DNA of 64,000 bases from Flavobacterium rivuli WB 3.3-2 = DSM 21788. GTDB lineage: Bacteria; Bacteroidota; Bacteroidia; Flavobacteriales; Flavobacteriaceae. A program made the position numbers and the translations under genes. This document shows, piece after piece, positions 9,229 to 18,316 of the stretch (positions within the stretch are counted from its first letter, which is position 1; each line of letters begins with the position of its first letter). The notes beneath the pieces were generated by a model, which was not told where the DNA came from, did no database searches, and saw nothing but the letters and a program-made list of their open reading frames with translations. The stretch spans positions 434,001 to 498,000 of the forward strand of contig NZ_KB899966.1 in the NCBI RefSeq assembly GCF_000378485.1. Reading direction: 5' to 3'.

Positions 9229-9969
9229 ATGAAATTCCTCCCTTTAAAAGTCCACCCCCGCCTTTTTGCCATGCTGGCATTAAGTTTTGTAATTGCCACT
9301 ATTGTAGGTACCGTTAGCCATGAGCTTGGGCACTATATAGTATATAAATGTTACGGTAACTCACCTAAACTGCATTACGATTCTGTATCTTATGGAGACA
9401 TAAAAGAGAAGGACCAGCAATTTTTAGATTCCACATATAAAGTTAACCATGCAAAAATAGTTGCAAAAGAATCATCTCCTGAGAAGGAGTCTTTTCTTAA
9501 GCAGAGATATTCTATATTCAAAAATTTAGAATCTGAACGTTTAGCAATGATTTTAGGCGGCCCTGTTCAAACCTTATTAACAGGTTCCATTGGCATACTG
9601 TGGCTATGGTATAACCGCAAAAGGATACTATTAAAAAATGAGCTTGCTGTAAAAGAATGGTTCATGGTAATTGTGGCATTCTTTTGGTCGAGAGCTATTG
9701 TAAATGAACTAATCTGTATTTACGATTATCTTTTAAACGGGAGAATACCTCGGGGCGGCGACGAAGCTAAAATCAGCCTTCACTTTCGTCTTCCTGTTAA
9801 CTCTATAAATATGGTAACCGCTATTATTGGTACTTTTTTATTACTTTGGGTTACATTTTACATCGTTCCTAATCAGCAACGCTTTACATTTATACTTTCC
9901 GGTATAGCAGGGAGCGCCCTCGGGGTTATGATCTGGTTTCTTTGGATAGGCCCGGTTGTACTTCCGTAA
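9229..9969 (+). CDS. M50-like membrane metallopeptidase
   Basis: 246 residues with about four hydrophobic segments. The first (residues 15-40) carries VSHELGHYIVY, an HExxH zinc motif at His31-Glu32-His35, as in intramembrane M50 proteases where the motif sits inside a helix. ILGGPVQTLLTG near 108-119 follows; the usual M50 second motif (NPDG/LDG) is not clear. The region between (40-95) is charged and soluble. The substrate is unknown. Composition is somewhat more AT-rich than the neighbours. It could instead be a non-proteolytic relative. Confidence 0.6.
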   Translation: MKFLPLKVHPRLFAMLALSFVIATIVGTVSHELGHYIVYKCYGNSPKLHYDSVSYGDIKEKDQQFLDSTYKVNHAKIVAKESSPEKESFLKQRYSIFKNLESERLAMILGGPVQTLLTGSIGILWLWYNRKRILLKNELAVKEWFMVIVAFFWSRAIVNELICIYDYLLNGRIPRGGDEAKISLHFRLPVNSINMVTAIIGTFLLLWVTFYIVPNQQRFTFILSGIAGSALGVMIWFLWIGPVVLP

Positions 9970-10043
9970 ATAATTTTATGGCCAACTTTAATTATTTGTA
10001 ACAATTGCTTACTTTTCAGTACCAATAGCCAAACACCATTGCA

Positions 10044-11663
10044 ATGAAAAAAGTATTTTCAACAATAGTAATACTACTGAGCCTGTATCAGGCGAATGCC
10101 CAAAATTTTACCCGCCGCGACAGCCTTATGGGTGGTTTACGCCCTGAGCGTAACAGTTTTGATGTGCAGCGTTATGACCTCAGCATTAAAGTTGATCCTG
10201 ATAAAAAATATATTTCCGGCTATAATAATATAACATTTAAGGTAATTGATAATACCAGCCGTATACAGCTCGACCTCTTTATAAACATGAAGATTGACAG
10301 TATTGTATACAACAAAACAAAACTAACATATAAACGCGATAACGATGCTGTGTTTATTACCTTCCCAAAGCAGCTTATAAAGGGCAGCGAAGAACAAGTG
10401 CGGTTTTATTATTCGGGTAATCCGTTAGTTGCAAAAAATGCCCCGTGGGATGGTGGCTTTGTATTTGCCAAAGACGACCAGCAAAAACCATGGATAGGCG
10501 TTGCTGTGCAGGGAACGGGTGCCAGCCTTTGGTATCCAGTAAAAGACCACCAAAGCGATGAGCCTGATCGCGGAGCAAGTATAAAAGTTGCAGTACCTAA
10601 CGGACTGATGGATGTTTCTAACGGGCGGTTTACAGGCAGCGAAGACCTTAAAAATGGTTACACCCGTTGGGACTGGGAGGTTAAAAACCCTATAAATAAT
10701 TATGATATTACTTTAAACATTGCCGATTATGCCCATATACACGATACGAACAATGGGCTTGACCTTGATTATTATGTGCTAAAAATTCATGAGGAAAAAG
10801 CAAAAAAACATTTTGAAGAGGTAAAGCTGATGCTGAATTGTTTTGAGTCGAAATTTGGGCGTTACCCATTCTTTGAAGATGGCTACAAACTTGTAGAAAC
10901 TCCTTATCTGGGTATGGAACACCAGAGTGCTGTAGCGTATGGCAACCGTTTTAAAAAGGGCTATCTGGGCAATGACCTTTCCGGCACAGGTATAGGTATG
11001 AAGTTTGACTATATTATTGTGCACGAAAGCGGTCACGAATGGTTTGGCAACAGCATTACCTCTAAAGATATTGCCGATATGTGGATACATGAGGGCTTTA
11101 CTACCTATAGCGAAACAGTATATGCCGAGTGCCAGTATGGCTATGATGAAGCTATGAAATACATAAATGGTGAAGGTGCGGGAAGTATGAACAAGCGACC
11201 CGTAATTGGCATTTTTGGCGTGAATAAAAAAGGTTCTAACGACATGTATTATAAGGGTGCATTGATGCTCAATACATTGCGCCATGTAGTAAATAACGAT
11301 GCAAAGTGGTGGAAACTGATTCTTGACTACTCAGAACATTTTAAAAAACAGGTAATTACTACCGAAGATGTTGTGGCGTTTTTTAATAAAGAAACCGGCA
11401 CGAACCTAACCTCCATTTTTAATCAGTACTTGCGTTATCCGGCTGTACCTGTTTTACAGCTTAAGCTTAATAAAGGCAAACTGGAATACCGATGGCAAAC
11501 AGACGAACCTAATTTTACCATGCCTGTAGAAGTTACTATAGATGGCAAGCCTGCCCGATTACTGGCAACAAACACATGGCAATCTATTAAAACAGTTGCT
11601 AAAAACTTAGATGCTGTAGCAGTTGTAACCACCAAATTTTATATAAAAGTAGAAAAGCTTTAA
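10044..11663 (+). CDS. M1-family metallopeptidase
   Basis: 539 residues with a signal peptide ending at about residue 20 (YQANAQ). The beta-rich N-terminal domain is followed by a thermolysin-like domain with YLGMEHQSAVAYGN (the GxMEN-type exopeptidase motif, about 288-301), His327-Glu-Ser-Gly-His331 and Glu350 in WIHEGF, which complete the zinc site. It lacks the long C-terminal helical domain of E. coli PepN, as is usual for the 530-550 residue Bacteroidota members. Probably a periplasmic aminopeptidase. A hairpin terminator follows. Confidence 0.92.
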   Translation: MKKVFSTIVILLSLYQANAQNFTRRDSLMGGLRPERNSFDVQRYDLSIKVDPDKKYISGYNNITFKVIDNTSRIQLDLFINMKIDSIVYNKTKLTYKRDNDAVFITFPKQLIKGSEEQVRFYYSGNPLVAKNAPWDGGFVFAKDDQQKPWIGVAVQGTGASLWYPVKDHQSDEPDRGASIKVAVPNGLMDVSNGRFTGSEDLKNGYTRWDWEVKNPINNYDITLNIADYAHIHDTNNGLDLDYYVLKIHEEKAKKHFEEVKLMLNCFESKFGRYPFFEDGYKLVETPYLGMEHQSAVAYGNRFKKGYLGNDLSGTGIGMKFDYIIVHESGHEWFGNSITSKDIADMWIHEGFTTYSETVYAECQYGYDEAMKYINGEGAGSMNKRPVIGIFGVNKKGSNDMYYKGALMLNTLRHVVNNDAKWWKLILDYSEHFKKQVITTEDVVAFFNKETGTNLTSIFNQYLRYPAVPVLQLKLNKGKLEYRWQTDEPNFTMPVEVTIDGKPARLLATNTWQSIKTVAKNLDAVAVVTTKFYIKVEKL

Positions 11664-11681
11664 TTACATAAAAATAGAAAT

Positions 11682-11706
11682 GGCCTGATATCCTCAGGCC
11701 ATTTTT
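11682..11706. terminator. Bidirectional terminator
   Basis: GGCCTGA and TCAGGCC (11682-11688 and 11694-11700) form a 7-bp stem with loop TATCC, followed by ATTTTTG and preceded by an A-rich stretch. It separates the convergent M1 peptidase and MenE-like genes. Confidence 0.75.
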
Positions 11707-11723
11707 GCATTATAAATCTATCG

Positions 11724-12776
11724 CTAAATATTCCTCAGCGTTTCAGCCCGCTGTAATTTTCCCGATCCTGTTTCTGCAAATTTATTAGTAAATAAAACCT
11801 CTTTAGGCCTCTCGTACTTATCAAGGATAGAGAAAACATCAGGGTTTATATCATACGTTTCCCCTTCTACAACTAATACCAGTTTTTCGCCAAGGGCTTC
11901 ATCCGGCATACCTTTTACAAATAAACGTCGATTAATATGTGCTGCCAGTTTTTCTTCAATCTGTTCAGGGTATAATTTAATACCGCCGCTGTTAATTACA
12001 TTATCATAACGGCCCAGCCATATAAAATGAGTTTTGTTTATAACATCTACCACATCGTTAGTTACTACCGGCTCATTAGTAAGGCCATCTGCATGAATAA
12101 TAAGGCAGCCCCTGCTATCGGTACTAAGTGTAATATTTGGCAGTGCTTCAAAAGCCGGCTCATCTATATGCTTGGCGGCAATATGGGTAATGGTTTCGGT
12201 CATACCGTACGTTTCAAACACTTCTGTCGGCAGGTTTTGCAACTCACTTGCAAGGGTGCTGCTCACTTTAGCACCTCCTAAAATAAGAGTTTTAACCTGG
12301 TTAAGCTTCTTGACAGACTGTTGAGCCTGTAAGGGTACCATCGCAGCAAAATCATACACATGGTCGTTACGGTCTAAGGGTGTTGCAGTGGGCTCTGCAA
12401 TATCCATATCCCAGCCTAAAATAAAGGCCCTTACCAGCATCATTTTTCCGGCAACATACTGTGTGGGCAGGCAATGCAGGGCTCTTATGCCTTCGGTCAT
12501 ATTAAAATACTCGCCGGTGGCAACAGCACTGTTTACCATAGCCTGCTTACTTACCTCAATGGTCTTGGGTGTACCGGTAGTGCCGCTGGTTTGCATAAGC
12601 ACATAGTCTTTGCTGTCAAACCAGTCCAGTATAAACATGCCAATGTGCTTCTCGAAGGCATCACCTTCTTTAATAAAACTGTAGGCTACGCGGCAAAGGT
12701 CTTCAGCCGTAAGGTGAAAGCCATTAAGCTTAAACCTGCTGTGCACAAAGCGTGGGTTTGGGTTATTAGTATTCAT
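11724..12776 (-). CDS. menE: AMP-binding acyl-CoA ligase, MenE-like (o-succinylbenzoate--CoA ligase candidate)
   Basis: 350 residues, short for the ANL superfamily. The P-loop MQTSGTTGTPKTIEVS (about 59-74), the aspartate-containing YGMTET motif (about 195) and a C-terminal hinge region GRYDNVINSGG are visible. Short MenE-type ligases activate o-succinylbenzoate for menaquinone synthesis, the respiratory quinone of flavobacteria. No other men gene is in the window, so substrate is inferred from length and family habit. It overlaps the CPBP gene upstream by 11 bases, implying one transcript. Confidence 0.7.
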   Translation of the reverse strand: MNTNNPNPRFVHSRFKLNGFHLTAEDLCRVAYSFIKEGDAFEKHIGMFILDWFDSKDYVLMQTSGTTGTPKTIEVSKQAMVNSAVATGEYFNMTEGIRALHCLPTQYVAGKMMLVRAFILGWDMDIAEPTATPLDRNDHVYDFAAMVPLQAQQSVKKLNQVKTLILGGAKVSSTLASELQNLPTEVFETYGMTETITHIAAKHIDEPAFEALPNITLSTDSRGCLIIHADGLTNEPVVTNDVVDVINKTHFIWLGRYDNVINSGGIKLYPEQIEEKLAAHINRRLFVKGMPDEALGEKLVLVVEGETYDINPDVFSILDKYERPKEVLFTNKFAETGSGKLQRAETLRNI

Positions 12777-13728
12777 TATTAAAAGAGTTTGGGTTTACTT
12801 TTTCGGGTACCGGGAATACTATTTTTCCGGTAAGCTTATCTTTCCAGCCAGACCATTTGTATTTTTTTGCAAAAATAAACAGCAGGATGGGGTAAATAAT
12901 GAGTATTGGCAGCAGGATGTCTATTCCTGCCGAGGGTTTAGTAATTTCCTTAAGTATTGCGGGTGTTTGCAACACACTCCAGTCAGACGTTATAAGTAAA
13001 GCTGCAATAAGGTTATTTGCGGCATGAAAGCCCAGTGCAAGCTCTGTGCCATCATCCATAAGGGTCATAATACCCAGGCAAAGACCGGTGCCTATGTAGT
13101 AAAGGGAAATAATGTATCCCATCTCTTCCACTTCGGGGTTTAAGAGGTGCATGCAGCCAAAAATTAATGATGTCATTGCCAAAGGAAACCACCTGTTCTT
13201 TGCTAATAAACCAAAGCCCTGCATAAGGTAACCACGAAAAACAAGTTCCTCAACCGTGGTTTGTATGGGTATCATGGGTATTGCAATAACGCAAAGTATC
13301 AAAAATTTATTCAGGTTAAACTGTACTTCGTAATCTTCGGGGGAAGCATAATACGCATATAGTGTTGTTGCCACAGAAAAAAGGGCCCAGATAAAAAAAG
13401 AAAAGAGAATGCGTTTCCAGTCTATCTTATGCCGTGATGTAATTATTTCCTTAAATTTTTGATGGTGGAGTTTTATTACTGCCAGCATAATGCCGCCCAA
13501 GGCAAATACAAACGATAGCAGCAAGAGGAACAACATAAGATTTTGGTCCATAAACCGGTAAAGCTGTGCGTTTGTAGTGGGCATGCTACTACCACGTGTT
13601 AAAGCTTTTATAGCAATAGCAATGGTTAAAGGAAGCTGGCCTGCAAACGATGCCAAAATTATGATAAGCGAACCTAAAAGATATTTACCAAAGCTGTTTT
13701 TAGGAGTAAAAGCCTGAATTATAAACAT
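12766..13728 (-). CDS. CPBP family intramembrane glutamic endopeptidase
   Basis: 320 residues, with about eight hydrophobic segments. The Abi/CPBP motifs are complete: EELVFRG (EExxxR) near 165, FGCMHLLN (FxxxH) near 200, and HAANNLIAAL (HxxxN/B) near 250. The family includes Rce1-type CAAX proteases and self-immunity proteins. The 11-base overlap with the MenE-like gene is of unclear meaning. The substrate cannot be told from sequence. Confidence 0.88.
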   Translation of the reverse strand: MFIIQAFTPKNSFGKYLLGSLIIILASFAGQLPLTIAIAIKALTRGSSMPTTNAQLYRFMDQNLMLFLLLLSFVFALGGIMLAVIKLHHQKFKEIITSRHKIDWKRILFSFFIWALFSVATTLYAYYASPEDYEVQFNLNKFLILCVIAIPMIPIQTTVEELVFRGYLMQGFGLLAKNRWFPLAMTSLIFGCMHLLNPEVEEMGYIISLYYIGTGLCLGIMTLMDDGTELALGFHAANNLIAALLITSDWSVLQTPAILKEITKPSAGIDILLPILIIYPILLFIFAKKYKWSGWKDKLTGKIVFPVPEKVNPNSFNNEY

Positions 13729-13814
13729 AAATATGCCGCTTAAATTTAAGTATTTGTTAGCACTAAGGTACTTTAATTTTAAATAATTATGGCTTACTTT
13801 GCAAAAAGTTTTAC

Positions 13815-14156
13815 ATGCTTACCATATACCATAACCCGCGCTGCAGTAAGTCACGCGAGGGTCTTGCACTGCTCGAATTACAGGACAAACCTTTTACTGT
13901 AATTAAATACCTTAATGAGCCACTTACCAAACCAGAACTAACTGATATCATTACAAAACTGGGAATTTCGCCTTTAGAACTCGTGCGCCAAAAAGAAAAA
14001 GTGTGGACAGACACTTACAAAGGCAAACAACTTACAGATGATGAAATTATAGTTGCCCTTGTAGCCCACCCTACCCTAATAGAAAGGCCTATTGTAATAA
14101 ACGGAGACAAAGCCGTAATTGCCCGCCCTGCCGAAAGGGTAAAAGAAATACTATAA
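13815..14156 (+). CDS. ArsC-family reductase (arsenate reductase-like)
   Basis: 113 residues, the normal size for the thioredoxin-fold ArsC family. NPRCSKS places the active cysteine at residue 10; arginines at LVRQKE (about 58), LIERPIV (about 91) and ARP (about 104) correspond to the three arginines of E. coli ArsC that bind arsenate. It stands alone with no ars operon, as in the housekeeping YfgD type, so arsenate may not be its real substrate. Start chosen at the first ATG. Confidence 0.85.
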   Translation: MLTIYHNPRCSKSREGLALLELQDKPFTVIKYLNEPLTKPELTDIITKLGISPLELVRQKEKVWTDTYKGKQLTDDEIIVALVAHPTLIERPIVINGDKAVIARPAERVKEIL

Positions 14157-14244
14157 CTTTATTAACATTATTTTATGATTTTATATATTAAACCTTTGTG
14201 TTATTATAAAGTCAAAGCATCTTTATCAACCTACTATATTTTTC

Positions 14245-16821
14245 ATGAAACAATTTAAAGCCTCCTTATTACTCACTTTTTTACTGTCGGCATTTGTGTC
14301 GTTTGCACAGGCACCACCGGGAGCTCCCGCAGGCAATACCGTAAAGGTAACCGGACAGGTTATAGAGAAAGAAAGCAAACAGCCGCTGGAATTTGCTAAT
14401 GTAATTATTCAGACCCTTAATAATGTTACCGTTGCAGGTGGCCTTACAGATGCTGCCGGTAAATTTAACCTTGCCGTAGCACCGGGTACTTACAATATAA
14501 AATTTGATTTTATTTCGTTTAAACCTACCGTTATTTCGGCCAGGGAAATTACAGGGAACACTAATCTTGGCGTTACAGCAATGGCACCCGATGCTACTGT
14601 TCTTAATGCTGTAGAAATTACTGCAGAGCGCAGCACTGTAGAAATTAAGCTTGATAAACGTGTATATACCGTAGGTAACGATATGATGGTAAAAGGTGGT
14701 ACAGTGAGCGATGTGCTTGATAATGTACCCTCACTATCTGTAGATGCTGAGGGTAACGTAGCGCTAAGGGGTAACCAGAGCGTAACCATTTTAATTGATG
14801 GCCGCCCGTCTAACCTTGCCGGCAGCAACGTTGCCGAAGTACTTAGGCTACTACCTGCAGATTCTGTAGATAAGGTAGAGGTTATTACCAACCCATCTGC
14901 CCGTTATGATGCCGAAGGTGGTGGGGGTATTGTAAACATCATTCTTAAAAAAGGCAAGGCGAATGGCTTTAACGGGTCGGTTATTGCAAATACAGGCTAC
15001 CCGTCTAACCAGGGAGTAAGCACTAACCTTAACTACCGCAGTACCAATTATAATTTATTCTCTAACTTAGGATATAACTACCGCGAAAACCCGGGTAACT
15101 CGTTTACAAACAGCGAGTACCTTAACGATGATAATTCTACTGCAAGTTTTACAAACGAGAAACGTTTAAACAAAAGACTGCGTAAAGGCTTTAATGCCAG
15201 TGTGGGTATGGAATGGTTTATAGATTCTACCACTACCTGGACAAACTCTGTAAGCTTTAGGCGCAACACAGGTAATAACCCTGCAAAAACATATTACGAC
15301 AACTTTACTGCCGACAGGACTTATACCAATACGCGTTTTAGGAATAATGCCGAGGAAGATAAAGAAAACAACATGCAATACAGCAGTAGTATTGTAAAGA
15401 AATTTAATACTAAAGGTCATGAACTTAAGGTAGATGCATCTATATCGCGCAATGTTGATGATGAAGATGCCAATATTACCGATGAGATATTATTTACCAC
15501 AGATACTTCGCGCAACACTTACGAACGCACTTTTAACGACCAGCTTGAAAAACGCGGACTTGTACAAGCCGATTATGTTTTACCCATTGGCGAAAAAGGC
15601 CGTTTTGAAGCCGGATACCGTGGGAGCTTTTCTTCATTAAAAACAGATTCGCGTGCTGAAACCCTGACAGGCGGCGTGTATGTAAACAATGCAAACTATA
15701 CCAACTTTTTAGAATACAAAGAAAAGGTAAATGCTTTCTATACCCAGTATGGTTCTAAAATAGGTAAGTTCTCTTATTTGGGAGGACTTCGTTGGGAAGA
15801 CTCAAACATAGATGTTAACCTGCTTACAACAGGCACGTTTAACAATAAAAGGTACAACAACTTTTTTCCGAGTGCATTTCTTAGCTACGAATTTTCAGAG
15901 AGCAGCAATGTTAGCCTTAGCTATAGCCGTCGTATCAACAGGCCGCGTGGCAGGTTCTTAAACCCATTCTCTGGTTTATCAAGTAACATAAATATTTTTA
16001 GGGGTAACCCGGACATCAACCCATCTAAAACACACGCGATAGATTTGGGTTACTTAAAGAAATGGAAGAACATTACACTAAGTTCTTCTGCATATCTAAA
16101 TGTAACTGATGACACTTTCCAGTTTGTTAGGCAACGTTCGGGAGATTATGTAACGCAGGTAGTTGACGGTGCAGATACAGTTGACCCTGCAACAGGTACA
16201 ATTATACCGGTAGGAGGCACAGACATTCGTACGCCGGTTACCCTTACCACCCCTATTAACTTAGCTAAAGAATACCGTTTTGGTTTTGAGTTTAACATCA
16301 ATTACAATCCGTTTAAATGGTGGAGGATAAACAGTAACTTTAACTTTTACCGCAACCAGACTAAAGGCGATTACACCTTTACCTACCAGGATGAAGATGG
16401 CGTGACAATAAACGATTTCCAGAATTTTAATAATACCGCTTATGCCTGGACAACACGTATAAATTCTAAAATTACTTTGCCATACAAAATAGACTGGCAG
16501 CTAAACGGAAACTACGAGGGGCCGCAAAATAATGCACAGGGCCGCCGTGTGGGTGTTGCGAGTGCTAACACGGCTTTAAGCAAAGACATACTTAAAGACA
16601 AAGCTACTATAGCGCTTAACGTTCAGGATATTTTCAATTCAAGAAAAATGAAGAACGAAACATACCTGCCGGGACAAATACGTTCTTACAGCGAAATGCA
16701 GTGGAGACAAAGGCAAATAACACTATCTTTTACCTACCGCTTTAACATGAGCAAAAACGACAGGCAAAAAGAACAAAGAGGCCAGCAGGAAGGCGGCGGA
16801 GATGAATACATGGGAGGATAA
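14245..16821 (+). CDS. Outer-membrane beta-barrel protein with carboxypeptidase-regulatory-like and plug domains
   Basis: 858 residues. Signal peptide (1-22), then a CarboxypepD_reg-like beta-sandwich (about 32-110, GQVIEKESKQPLEFANV), a TonB-type plug (about 125-230, with NPSARYDAEGGGGIVNI) and a long alternating-strand barrel of the OMP_b-brl_3 type ending in an aromatic strand followed by a Gln/Gly-rich tail. Such proteins are TonB-dependent receptor relatives without a SusD partner; the ligand is unknown. The C-terminal hydrophilic tail QKEQRGQQEGGGDEYMGG is unusual for a barrel that normally ends in Phe. A strong hairpin terminator follows. Confidence 0.88.
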   Translation: MKQFKASLLLTFLLSAFVSFAQAPPGAPAGNTVKVTGQVIEKESKQPLEFANVIIQTLNNVTVAGGLTDAAGKFNLAVAPGTYNIKFDFISFKPTVISAREITGNTNLGVTAMAPDATVLNAVEITAERSTVEIKLDKRVYTVGNDMMVKGGTVSDVLDNVPSLSVDAEGNVALRGNQSVTILIDGRPSNLAGSNVAEVLRLLPADSVDKVEVITNPSARYDAEGGGGIVNIILKKGKANGFNGSVIANTGYPSNQGVSTNLNYRSTNYNLFSNLGYNYRENPGNSFTNSEYLNDDNSTASFTNEKRLNKRLRKGFNASVGMEWFIDSTTTWTNSVSFRRNTGNNPAKTYYDNFTADRTYTNTRFRNNAEEDKENNMQYSSSIVKKFNTKGHELKVDASISRNVDDEDANITDEILFTTDTSRNTYERTFNDQLEKRGLVQADYVLPIGEKGRFEAGYRGSFSSLKTDSRAETLTGGVYVNNANYTNFLEYKEKVNAFYTQYGSKIGKFSYLGGLRWEDSNIDVNLLTTGTFNNKRYNNFFPSAFLSYEFSESSNVSLSYSRRINRPRGRFLNPFSGLSSNINIFRGNPDINPSKTHAIDLGYLKKWKNITLSSSAYLNVTDDTFQFVRQRSGDYVTQVVDGADTVDPATGTIIPVGGTDIRTPVTLTTPINLAKEYRFGFEFNINYNPFKWWRINSNFNFYRNQTKGDYTFTYQDEDGVTINDFQNFNNTAYAWTTRINSKITLPYKIDWQLNGNYEGPQNNAQGRRVGVASANTALSKDILKDKATIALNVQDIFNSRKMKNETYLPGQIRSYSEMQWRQRQITLSFTYRFNMSKNDRQKEQRGQQEGGGDEYMGG

Positions 16822-16842
16822 TTTCCATTAAAATATATAAAA

Positions 16843-16873
16843 TTAAAGGCCGCCTGTAACAGGTGGCCTTTAA
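16843..16873. terminator. Hairpin terminator
   Basis: TTAAAGGCCGCCTG and CAGGTGGCCTTTAA pair over 14 positions (one G-T) around the loop TAA, followed by TTTTTAT. It serves the barrel gene and probably the convergent purM as well. Confidence 0.8.
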
Positions 16874-16988
16874 TTTTTATATTGAACTCATCTTAATTTT
16901 TTCAATTGGCTACAAAATGATCTTTTCGCTCAATCAAAAAAGTCAGGTCGAGTATATTTTAAACGATTATTTATAACAACTTACACAC

Positions 16989-18167
16989 TTAATATTCAAA
17001 AGTTCCGTACTCGCTTGTAATGGTTAGTTTTTTTGAATCTGAAGCTTCTACACGGCCTACAACCTGGGCATCAACATTAAAGGATTTTGATATGTCTATA
17101 ATTTCCTGAGCAAGGCTTTCCGGAACATAAAGTTCCATACGGTGGCCGCAGTTAAATACCTGGTACATTTCTTTCCAGTCTGTATTGCTTTGTTCCTGGA
17201 TAAGTTTAAACAATGGCGGAACCGGGAATAAATTATCTTTAATAATATGTACATTATCTACAAAGTGAAGCACTTTAGTTTGTGCACCACCACTGCAATG
17301 TACCATTCCATGAATTTCTTCGGGAGTATAAGTATCTAATATTTTTTTTATGATAGGTGCATAAGTACGTGTAGGCGATAGCACGAGCTTACCGGCATCT
17401 ATAGGGCTGCCCTCTACAGTATCGGTCAGTTTAACATTACCGGAATATACAAGACCGGCTGGTAATGCAGCGTCATAACTTTCAGGATATTTAGCTGCAA
17501 GATAATTGCTAAACACATCATGGCGTGCAGATGTTAAACCATTACTCCCCATACCGCCATTGTAGCCTTTCTCGTAAGTTGCCTGCCCTGAAGAGGATAA
17601 ACCTACAATAACATCGCCGGGTTGTATGCGGGCATTATCTATTACATTACTTCGCTTCATACGTGCTGTTACTGTACTATCTACAATAATGGTTCGTACA
17701 AGGTCGCCCACATCCGCAGTTTCGCCACCGGTTGAGTGAATGGTAACACCAAAGCCCTTAAGTTCTTCAAGAAGTTCGGCAGTGCCATTTATAATAGCCG
17801 ATAGTACATCGCCCGGAATAACATTTTTGTTACGGCCTATAGTGCTGCTAAGCATAATATTATCTACAGCGCCTACACAAAGCAGGTCGTCTATATTCAT
17901 TATGAGGGCATCCTGGGCTATGCCTTTCCAAACCGATATATCGCCGGTTTCTTTCCAGTACATGTATGCCAAAGACGATTTTGTACCTGCGCCATCGGCA
18001 TGCATAATAAGGCAGTAGTCGTTATCGCCAGTAAGGTAATCAGGTACAATTTTACAAAAAGCTTTAGGGAACAGGCCTTTATCTATGTTTTTTATGGCGT
18101 TGTGTACATCTTCTTTAGAAGCCGAAACTCCTCTTTGGCTATAGCGTTTGCTGGTATCCTGGCTCAT
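16989..18167 (-). CDS. purM: Phosphoribosylformylglycinamidine cyclo-ligase (AIR synthetase)
   Basis: 392 residues. PurM closes the imidazole ring in purine synthesis, turning FGAM into AIR with ATP. The AIRS signature appears in GDISVWKGIAQDALIMNIDDLLCVGA and HSTGGETADVGDLVRT, and LSSSGQATYEKGYNGGMGSNGLTSARHD carries the C-terminal domain hallmark. The length is somewhat above E. coli PurM, as in other Bacteroidota. The start MSQDTSKRY is chosen because a TTG-N20-TATCTTTG promoter (18195-18225) overlaps the alternative ATG at 18197. No other pur gene is adjacent. Confidence 0.95.
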   Translation of the reverse strand: MSQDTSKRYSQRGVSASKEDVHNAIKNIDKGLFPKAFCKIVPDYLTGDNDYCLIMHADGAGTKSSLAYMYWKETGDISVWKGIAQDALIMNIDDLLCVGAVDNIMLSSTIGRNKNVIPGDVLSAIINGTAELLEELKGFGVTIHSTGGETADVGDLVRTIIVDSTVTARMKRSNVIDNARIQPGDVIVGLSSSGQATYEKGYNGGMGSNGLTSARHDVFSNYLAAKYPESYDAALPAGLVYSGNVKLTDTVEGSPIDAGKLVLSPTRTYAPIIKKILDTYTPEEIHGMVHCSGGAQTKVLHFVDNVHIIKDNLFPVPPLFKLIQEQSNTDWKEMYQVFNCGHRMELYVPESLAQEIIDISKSFNVDAQVVGRVEASDSKKLTITSEYGTFEY

Positions 18168-18194
18168 GTAAATTGTAGTTTGTGTTGTTGCAGG

Positions 18195-18225
18195 CAAAGA
18201 TACTTTTTATGTAACAATTTAGCAA
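18195..18225 (-). promoter_or_regulatory. purM promoter
   Basis: On the minus strand TTG (18225-18223), 20 bases, then TATCTTTG (18202-18195): a close match to the Bacteroidota consensus. Initiation would fall near 18188, about 20 bases before the chosen ATG. Confidence 0.55.
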
Positions 18226-18290
18226 TTAATGAATGTGCGAATGCATAAATTAATATTGTATAACTATCATAACTAATAAATATATTTGGA

Positions 18291-18298
18291 AAACATAT
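18291..18298 (+). promoter_or_regulatory. Candidate -7 element for the 416-residue orphan gene
   Basis: TATATTTG, an exact TAnnTTTG match, 18 bases before the ATG at 18317. No TTG lies at the usual distance upstream. Confidence 0.35.
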
Positions 18299-18316
18299 AT
18301 TTAAAAAATTTCACTT

